Both the position numbers and the translations under genes were made by a program. From the NCBI RefSeq assembly GCF_026552795.1, contig NZ_JANFPI010000003.1:620001-684000 (forward strand): a stretch of 64,000 bases of DNA, written 5' to 3'. The stretch is from Ectorhizobium quercum. Its GTDB lineage: Bacteria; Pseudomonadota; Alphaproteobacteria; Rhizobiales; Rhizobiaceae. The notes under the pieces are model-generated. The model worked only from the letters and a program-made list of their open reading frames with translations, was not told where the DNA came from and did no database searches. This document shows, in pieces, positions 57,777 through 64,000 of the stretch; positions within the stretch are counted from its first letter, which is position 1; every line of letters begins with the position of its first letter.

Positions 57777-58097
57777 TTAATGGAAATATGAATTAAAGAT
57801 GACGATTTCGTCGCTGCGGGAAAGGTTGAGCTGGTATCGCGCCTTCTCGTCAAGGATGTCGTGCTCGAGAGAGCCGTCCGACAGCAATTCCACCTGCCGC
57901 TCCAAAGCCTTGCGCTTCTGGGTCAGGTCGGCGAGTTCGTCTGCCCGCGCCACGCGCTGGCGCTCGAATTCCTCCGTCGCCTCGAGCCCGTAGGCGCCAT
58001 GCACGGAATGGTAGCCGAAATAGGAAAGGAAGGCGATGGTGATGGCGGGAACAATGAGACGGCCGAGTTTTCTCTGCCTATGATGCTTCGTCCACAT
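57777..58097 (-). CDS. ftsB: Septum formation initiator family protein (FtsB/DivIC-like)
   Basis: 106 residues. A basic cytoplasmic N-terminus, one membrane helix (LIVPAITIAFLSYFGYHSVHG), then a coiled coil (RVARADELADLTQKRKALERQVELLS) and a conserved periplasmic end (LEHDILDEKARYQLNLSRSDEIVIFN). This is the FtsB layout of the divisome. It sits upstream of pdhA on the same strand, the usual place between eno and pdhA. A TTAACCAT half-site lies about 53 bases before its start. Confidence 0.85.
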   Translation of the reverse strand: MWTKHHRQRKLGRLIVPAITIAFLSYFGYHSVHGAYGLEATEEFERQRVARADELADLTQKRKALERQVELLSDGSLEHDILDEKARYQLNLSRSDEIVIFNSYFH

Positions 58098-58149
58098 GCG
58101 GCGACAACCTGAAACGCAATACGATTTCGCTCACACTAGCGGCGATTGA

Positions 58150-58157
58150 TTAACCAT
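58150..58157 (-). promoter_or_regulatory. CtrA-like half-site upstream of ftsB
   Basis: TTAACCAT on the plus strand, 53 bases before the minus-strand ftsB ATG. It matches the CtrA half-site. Divisome genes are plausible CtrA targets in this group, but an isolated octamer is weak evidence. Confidence 0.25.
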
Positions 58158-58215
58158 CCGTTTCCCATGTTCCCTGCCGTCGAAAAATGATCGCCTTCCC
58201 CCGCACTCGCTCTGC

Positions 58216-59388
58216 CTATGCGGCTTCGTTTGCGTCGTCCCGGCCGTAAACAGCCGCACGGATATCGGCGGGCAAAACCCCTGCCATGCCTTCGAAAGCG
58301 GTATTGGTCAGCAGCACTGCGGTCAGGCCGTTGGCGCGGTCGACGAACCAGCTGTGACCGTAGATCCCTCCCCAGGTCAGCGTTCCCTCGGCATGCGGCA
58401 CGGCTGCGGCCTGCGGATCGACCAGCACGGCCCAGCCGTAGCCGAAACCCCAGCCCGGGCGCTGCGCCGCCACATGAGCCCCGACATGATCGCGCATCAT
58501 GGTCGCGACCGTTTCCGGCGTCAGGAAGGGCGCGCCGCCGGTGCGAATCGCCTCCAGAAAGCGCAGCACGTCATGGGCGGTTCCGGCCATTCCGGCGCCA
58601 CCCGACGGGTAGGAGGCCGGATCGAGAATGCGGCCGGGCGCGAAGATCGCAGCCGTACCGTTCATGGGCACGGAGATACCGTCCGTCATGCGCACCGGTT
58701 CCGGCTGGTCGTTCGCATAGGGCACGGCCAGCCGCAAGCAATCGGCGACGCTGAAGTCCGTATCTTTCATCTCCAGTGGCCCGGTGACGGCGCGCCGGAC
58801 CAGATCCGGCAGCGGCATACCGGCAGCGCGCTCCATGATGCCGCCGAGAACATCGAGACCGAGCGAATAGCACCAGCCCTGGCCGGGAGCGAAGGCAAGC
58901 GGCACCCCCGCGATCCGCGACAGGTTTTCGGCCAGCGACAGGCCCGGCTGGTCCAGACCGTCCGACACATCGAGCGTGTGATAGGGGCTGCCCTCCCCCT
59001 CGAGGAAGCGATACCCCAACCCGGATGTGTGGGTCAGCAGGTGATGGACGGAAATTTCAGGCGACGATCCATCCGGCAGGCGCGGACGAAAGTCGGGCAA
59101 CCAGCGCGTCACGGGATCGCCGGGGGACAGCACGCCCTCCTCGACCAGCTTCATCGCCGCCGCCGTCACGATGGGCTTGGTGATCGAGGCGAGACGGAAG
59201 ATCGCGTCCGCGCGCATCGGCAACCCCGCTTCCCGGTCCGCCAGCCCGGCCGCCCGGGAGTACACGATCTCGCCGTCCTTCGCCACGAGCACCACGGCGC
59301 CCACCACCCGCTTTTCCGCAAGGGCGGCATCGATCGCCGCATCCAGACGGCGCGTGCGATCCGCGCCGGAACAATTCGCATGACTCAT
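58216..59388 (-). CDS. Serine hydrolase, beta-lactamase class C/EstB esterase family
   Basis: 390 residues, no signal peptide. Nucleophile motif S-x-x-K in RLASITKPIV, second motif WCYSLGLDVLGGIMERAAG, where Y-S-x replaces the lactamase Y-x-N as in EstB esterases, and the terminal WGGIYGHSWFVD (H-x-W). This points to an ester- or lactone-hydrolysing enzyme rather than antibiotic resistance. ATG 59388; the frame continues upstream across the divergent tetR gene only as shadow. It is probably repressed by the adjacent TetR. Confidence 0.87.
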   Translation of the reverse strand: MSHANCSGADRTRRLDAAIDAALAEKRVVGAVVLVAKDGEIVYSRAAGLADREAGLPMRADAIFRLASITKPIVTAAAMKLVEEGVLSPGDPVTRWLPDFRPRLPDGSSPEISVHHLLTHTSGLGYRFLEGEGSPYHTLDVSDGLDQPGLSLAENLSRIAGVPLAFAPGQGWCYSLGLDVLGGIMERAAGMPLPDLVRRAVTGPLEMKDTDFSVADCLRLAVPYANDQPEPVRMTDGISVPMNGTAAIFAPGRILDPASYPSGGAGMAGTAHDVLRFLEAIRTGGAPFLTPETVATMMRDHVGAHVAAQRPGWGFGYGWAVLVDPQAAAVPHAEGTLTWGGIYGHSWFVDRANGLTAVLLTNTAFEGMAGVLPADIRAAVYGRDDANEAA

Positions 59389-59407
59389 CGCTGTTCGCCT
59401 TCTATAA

Positions 59408-59467
59408 TCACAGTGATCACTCCTGAATAAATCAGGACGACGAATATTTCCAGAGCGATCACTGTGA
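59408..59467. promoter_or_regulatory. Operator region between serine hydrolase and tetR
   Basis: TCACAGTGATC (59408-59418) and GATCACTGTGA (59457-59467) are exact inverted complements. The first extends into the perfect palindrome AGTGATCACT. The second overlaps the GTG start of tetR at 59464. Between them is CCTGA-ATAAA-TCAGG (59422-59436). A TATAAT lies at 59403-59408. This arrangement fits autoregulation by the TetR product and repression of the divergent hydrolase. Confidence 0.7.
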
Positions 59468-60087
59468 AAAATATTGAACCATCCCCTCGCCGGCGCGGAC
59501 GGCCCCGCGGCTTCGACCGCGACGAGGCCCTCGCCAGGGCTGTGGAAGCCTTCTGGCAGCGAGGCTACGAAGGCACCTCCATCGCCGATCTGACGGAGGC
59601 GATGAACATCACGCCGCAGAGCCTTTACGCAGCCTTTTCGTCGAAGGCCGAACTCTATGCGCAGGCGCTCGCCTGGTATCAGGAGCATATCGGGTCCGCA
59701 TCGGTGCGGGCGCTGTCGCAGGAGCCGCATGCCGTGGCGGCGCTCGCCGGCATGCTGCGCGAGGCGGCCGGCGAATTTGCCCACCCCGGCCGGCCGCATG
59801 GCTGCATGGTCTCCACCGCCGTCCTCGGCTGTGCCGTCGAGAACGAGCCGGTGGCGCGGCACGTCGCGGCGCTGCGCAATGCCACGCTCGCGCACCTGCG
59901 CACGCGCATCGAACAGGGCGTCCGCGACGGACACCTGAAACCGGAGACCGATCCGGGCGCGCTGGCCCGCTTCGTCGGCGCCATCATTCAGGGCATGTCG
60001 GTGCAGGCGCGCGACGGCGCCACGCAATCCGACCTGCGCGCCCTCGCCGAACACGCGGTCAGCGAGATCGCCCGCCACCGCGCCTGA
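59464..60087 (+). CDS. TetR/AcrR family transcriptional regulator
   Basis: 207 residues. RGRPRGFDRDEALARAVEAFWQRGYEGTSIADLTEAMNITPQSLYAAFSSKAELY is a complete TetR helix-turn-helix. The ligand domain (about 75-205) contains two Cys in HGCMVSTAVLGCAVE. Similar regulators control esterases or reductases of solvent or aldehyde stress. GTG 59464 lies inside an operator half-site and has no ribosome site; the transcript may be leaderless. Divergent from the serine hydrolase. Confidence 0.9.
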   Translation: MKNIEPSPRRRGRPRGFDRDEALARAVEAFWQRGYEGTSIADLTEAMNITPQSLYAAFSSKAELYAQALAWYQEHIGSASVRALSQEPHAVAALAGMLREAAGEFAHPGRPHGCMVSTAVLGCAVENEPVARHVAALRNATLAHLRTRIEQGVRDGHLKPETDPGALARFVGAIIQGMSVQARDGATQSDLRALAEHAVSEIARHRA

Positions 60088-60088
60088 A

Positions 60089-60136
60089 ACGCAGGAACCC
60101 GCGCCGGTGAGAGCGCGGGTCCCGTCATTGCGTTCC
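60089..60136. terminator. Hairpin between convergent tetR and eno
   Basis: Inner stem ACCCGCGC (60097-60104) with GCGCGGGT (60113-60120); outer arms AACGCA/TGCGTT. No long T run, so termination efficiency is uncertain. Confidence 0.5.
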
Positions 60137-60148
60137 TGAACGGATCGA

Positions 60149-61450
<1,302 letters not shown>

Positions 61451-61567
61451 TCAGTTCCGGCTTTGTCTTACCCGATGGAGACGAAATTTCAATGGCAGCC
61501 CCGACTGCCGGCCCCTCTAAAATCGATTGTAAAACAGCCGATTGCGTTTCGGGCCAAGGCCTTCGTT

Positions 61568-62416
61568 TCAAACTCCCTTGGAAAGCGCGTCGAAAGCCAG
61601 AAGTTTTTCCAGAAGCGCCGGCATCTTTTCGATCGGCACCATATTCGGGCCGTCCGACGGCGCATTGTCCGGATCTTCGTGCGTTTCGATGAACACACCG
61701 GCCACGCCGACGGCAACGGCGGCGCGCGCCAGCGTTTCCACGAATTCGCGCTGGCCGCCGGAAGAGCCGCCCTGCCCGCCCGGCTGCTGCACGGAATGGG
61801 TGGCGTCGAAGATCACCGGCGCGCCGGTCGCTGCCATGATCGGCAGCGAGCGCATGTCGGAGACCAGCGTGTTGTAGCCGAAGGACGCGCCGCGCTCGCA
61901 GGCCATGACGTTCGGGTTGCCGCTGTCCACCACCTTGGCAAGCACGTTCTTCATGTCCCAGGGCGCGAGGAACTGGCCCTTCTTGATATTGATCGCGCGG
62001 CCGGTCTTCGCGGCGGCGATCAGAAGGTCGGTCTGGCGGCACAGGAAAGCCGGGATCTGGAGAACGTCCACCACCGGCGCGACAAGGCCGCACTGTTCCT
62101 CGGTATGCACGTCGGTCAGCACCGGAAAACCGTATTCCGTCTTCAGGTCGGCGAATATCTCCATCGCCTTGTCGAGGCCGATGCCGCGTTCCGCCTTCAG
62201 CGAGGTGCGGTTCGCCTTGTCGAACGACGACTTGTAGACCAGGCCGACGCCCAGCGACTTGCAGATTTCCGTAAGCTTTCCGGCGATCATGAAGGCATGC
62301 TCGCGGCTTTCCATCTGGCAGGGCCCGGCGATCAGCGATAGCCTGGCCGTGTTGGAAAAGGTCACGGCGCCCTCGCCGCTTCCGGCAACGACGGTGGTAT
62401 TGGCGGAAAGACTCAT
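61568..62416 (-). CDS. kdsA: 3-deoxy-8-phosphooctulonate synthase (KdsA)
   Basis: 282 residues. [88 protein letters not shown] and [15 protein letters not shown] cover the active site. Condenses arabinose 5-phosphate with PEP for Kdo, so enolase next door makes its substrate. The Asn/Cys metal switch cannot be judged without alignment. ATG 62416 is four bases after the VOC stop. Confidence 0.96.
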   Translation of the reverse strand: MSLSANTTVVAGSGEGAVTFSNTARLSLIAGPCQMESREHAFMIAGKLTEICKSLGVGLVYKSSFDKANRTSLKAERGIGLDKAMEIFADLKTEYGFPVLTDVHTEEQCGLVAPVVDVLQIPAFLCRQTDLLIAAAKTGRAINIKKGQFLAPWDMKNVLAKVVDSGNPNVMACERGASFGYNTLVSDMRSLPIMAATGAPVIFDATHSVQQPGGQGGSSGGQREFVETLARAAVAVGVAGVFIETHEDPDNAPSDGPNMVPIEKMPALLEKLLAFDALSKGV

Positions 62417-62420
62417 GAAC

Positions 62421-63314
62421 TCACTCCTCGAATGCGAAGACAACGCCCTGTCCCGGAGCGGGCCGGACGAGAATGCGGTGATGACGATGTTCGTAGATGA
62501 TGTCGTTGCGGCGAAACAGCGCTTCGACGGCCTCCAGCTTCTGCGTGCGGAAAACGACCGCCGCGCCGCGCAGGCCGCGCTCCGCCCCGGCCTGAAGGCC
62601 GAACCAGGCATCGAGGCCTGCCGGCGTCAGCACCGAGATGACGCTGTTTCCGGTGTCGATATCGACCCCGAACGAATGCGCCGTCGCCTCGCGCTGCTCG
62701 ATGACGTCCTGAAGGAAGATCTGGAAGTCGGACGGATTGTCCTCGACCAGCACGACGCGGGCGATGCCGGTAACGCCGTTCGCGTGGCTGAGAAGATCCG
62801 GCGCGATGGCCGGGCGCTCGCTGGTGCGCTCGCAGCAGAACAGGAAGAAATCCGGCGCGCGCATGTCGGCGGCGAAGGCCAGCCGGAAGCTCGCCTCGGC
62901 GCTGGAACCGTCGGGGAGCCTGAAGGGCCGGGAAAACTCCAGCGGATCGCCGCCCGAACAGCCGGCCTTGCGGAAACGGGCATGGTCGGCGCCGGCATCG
63001 TTCGTGCCCAGCACGATGGCCGACAGCCCGTCCTCGCCGCGGCGGAAGCGAAAGGCGCGGTCGCGTGCCACGAACACGTTTCCGGCGGCCACGCTCGCCT
63101 CGAAGGCTTCGCGGGAGGCGACGCCGAGCGGCTCCAGATAGGTCCCGTCCGAAAAAAAGACGCAGGCATTTTCCGTACCGAACGGATGGCGCGCATCCGA
63201 GGCGACCGTGAAGCCGAGCGAACCCAGGCGGGCACGGGCGGCGGCCAGAGACCCCACGGGAAGAACGAGGTGGTCGAGAGCCCGGGGCGACGAAAGCGAT
63301 TTCTGTTTGGACAT
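62421..63314 (-). CDS. VOC family (glyoxalase-like) protein
   Basis: 297 residues. [52 protein letters not shown] is the opening of a glyoxalase-like domain (PF13468 type), with a second half ([34 protein letters not shown]). The metal-binding His and Glu occur (HLVLP, YLEP). Substrate unknown. GAGGAGCGGGAC before ATG 63314 fixes the start. Operon with kdsA (four-base gap). Confidence 0.85.
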   Translation of the reverse strand: MSKQKSLSSPRALDHLVLPVGSLAAARARLGSLGFTVASDARHPFGTENACVFFSDGTYLEPLGVASREAFEASVAAGNVFVARDRAFRFRRGEDGLSAIVLGTNDAGADHARFRKAGCSGGDPLEFSRPFRLPDGSSAEASFRLAFAADMRAPDFFLFCCERTSERPAIAPDLLSHANGVTGIARVVLVEDNPSDFQIFLQDVIEQREATAHSFGVDIDTGNSVISVLTPAGLDAWFGLQAGAERGLRGAAVVFRTQKLEAVEALFRRNDIIYEHRHHRILVRPAPGQGVVFAFEE

Positions 63315-63552
63315 GTCCCGCTCCTCTTGACGGATGAAGCCGGTTTGCCCGTTTTCCGCCTTTGATGCAAGCGCCAGCATAAGCCGGGCCTCTCCGGGTT
63401 GCGCGCACTTTCGATCAAACAATGCGGAACCGGGGCCTTTTGCCGCAAAACGCCTTCATTTCCGCGCCGGATTGTTCTAAGGAGCGATTTCGATCCCGGG
63501 AACGGAACCGCCCGTTACGGGTCCACCGTTCAGCCAAGAGGTTTGCGTACCG

Positions 63553-64000
63553 ATGCTCGACACACTGCGAAAGGCCTCCAAGACCTTTGTCGCCAAGCTG
63601 CTGCTCATTCTCCTCGTCGCCTCGTTCGGCATCTGGGGCGTGTCCAGCTCGATCGTCAACGACAACAGCAGCGCCGTGGTGACGGTCGGCGATCAGGAAG
63701 TGAGCGCCCAGGAATTCCAGCTCGCCTACCAGCGCCAGATTTCCGATCTGAGCCGCCAGTTCGGCATGCGGATTTCCGCGGAACAGGCCCGCGCCTTCGG
63801 AATCGACCAGCAGATCTACGCGCAGCTTGCCGCGGGCGCCGCGCTCGACCAGCTTGCGGACGACATGAAGCTCGGTCTTTCCAAGGACCGGCTCGCCTCG
63901 CTGATCGCGGAAGACCCGGCCTTCCGCGCCGTGAACGGCCAGTTCGACCGCCAGCTCTTCACCCAGCGCCTGCGCAATGCGGGCCTGCGCGAGGACGACT
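63553..64000 (+). CDS. SurA/PpiD-like peptidyl-prolyl isomerase chaperone, N-terminal part
   Basis: Only the first 149 residues are in the window. MLDTLRKASKTFVAKLLLILLVASFGIWGV is the single N-terminal membrane anchor of PpiD. VVTVGDQEVSAQEFQLAYQRQISDLSRQFG and the following helix are the SurA_N-3 chaperone domain. The parvulin domain lies beyond the window. It assists folding of outer-membrane and secreted proteins. Divergent from the VOC gene; the 238-base gap shows no clear motif. Confidence 0.85.
   Translation, partial: MLDTLRKASKTFVAKLLLILLVASFGIWGVSSSIVNDNSSAVVTVGDQEVSAQEFQLAYQRQISDLSRQFGMRISAEQARAFGIDQQIYAQLAAGAALDQLADDMKLGLSKDRLASLIAEDPAFRAVNGQFDRQLFTQRLRNAGLREDD

Noticed and set aside
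57762-57780. Several TTAA elements between pdhA and ftsB resembling a CtrA site
   Set aside because: Spacing is six rather than seven bases, and the position is at the 3' end of ftsB, so there is no good promoter context.
58216-60078. 620-residue version of the serine hydrolase
   Set aside because: The extension is antisense to tetR; the conserved family start is at 59388.

Overview
The window is core chromosome of an alphaproteobacterium of the order Hyphomicrobiales (Rhizobiales), most likely family Rhizobiaceae (Rhizobium, Agrobacterium, Sinorhizobium or Shinella relatives). The evidence is the dusB-ntrB-ntrC-ntrY-ntrX-trkA-hfq-hflX-mazG block, the fused ispDF gene, the eno / pdhA-pdhB-pdhC-lpdA-lipA block with a lipoyl domain on E1 beta, a Rhizobiales-type intergenic palindromic repeat, and high-GC codon usage. 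I saw no rRNA, tRNA, insertion sequence, integrase, prophage or CRISPR array. The replicon is an ordinary housekeeping segment, and most of the interest lies in altered enzyme homologues and regulatory DNA.

Region by region. 1-8.7 kb: end of an exported protein gene, parE (topoisomerase IV), an AI-2E family permease, a DUF2336 protein divergent from a degenerate CitE-like protein, a nitroreductase/flavin reductase pair and an exported rhizobial protein. 8.7-16.2 kb: thrS, a SPOR-tailed D-Ala-D-Ala carboxypeptidase, yidD with an IscU-like scaffold gene, folE, hisI, a patatin-like lipase and a rhomboid protease. 16.2-22.3 kb: envelope and signalling genes (PAS_5 protein, PilZ protein, transglutaminase-like cysteine peptidase, a membrane-anchored protein behind a CtrA-like palindrome, a second SPOR-tailed carboxypeptidase, DUF1489). 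22.3-30.1 kb: sdaA, a 33-residue membrane microprotein, DUF599, a DUF1624 acyltransferase-like protein with a Cys-rich tail, an isoprenylcysteine methyltransferase-like protein, a MerR regulator, mgtE, a peptide deformylase-like protein lacking metal ligands, and fpr. 30.3-34.3 kb: the sulfite reduction operon cysG-DUF2849-cysI-DUF934. 34.5-36.4 kb: a deaminase, mazG and a low-GC membrane protein.

36.5-47.2 kb carries, on the minus strand, dusB-ntrBC-ntrYX-trkA-hfq-hflX: nitrogen sensing, potassium uptake and RNA-based control. 47.4-57.6 kb: ispDF-cinA (isoprenoid precursors and pyridine nucleotide salvage), a RatA/COQ10 protein, an adenylate kinase-like P-loop protein, then lipA, a GlsB-type membrane protein, lpdA, an SGNH esterase and pdhC-pdhB-pdhA, so the pyruvate dehydrogenase complex and the enzyme that makes its lipoyl cofactor lie together. 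57.8-64 kb: an FtsB/DivIC-like gene, an accessory serine hydrolase/TetR divergent pair with a clear operator, eno, kdsA, a VOC protein and the start of a PpiD/SurA-like chaperone that runs off the window.

My main candidates for follow-up are the metal-ligand-less deformylase homologue (28708-29202), the CitE-like protein that seems to have lost catalytic residues (5662-6336), an orphan minus-strand terminator ahead of the rhomboid gene (16250-16284) that suggests a small RNA or attenuator, and the inverted-repeat operator over the tetR start codon. I did not find a clear, complete, undescribed multi-gene system.
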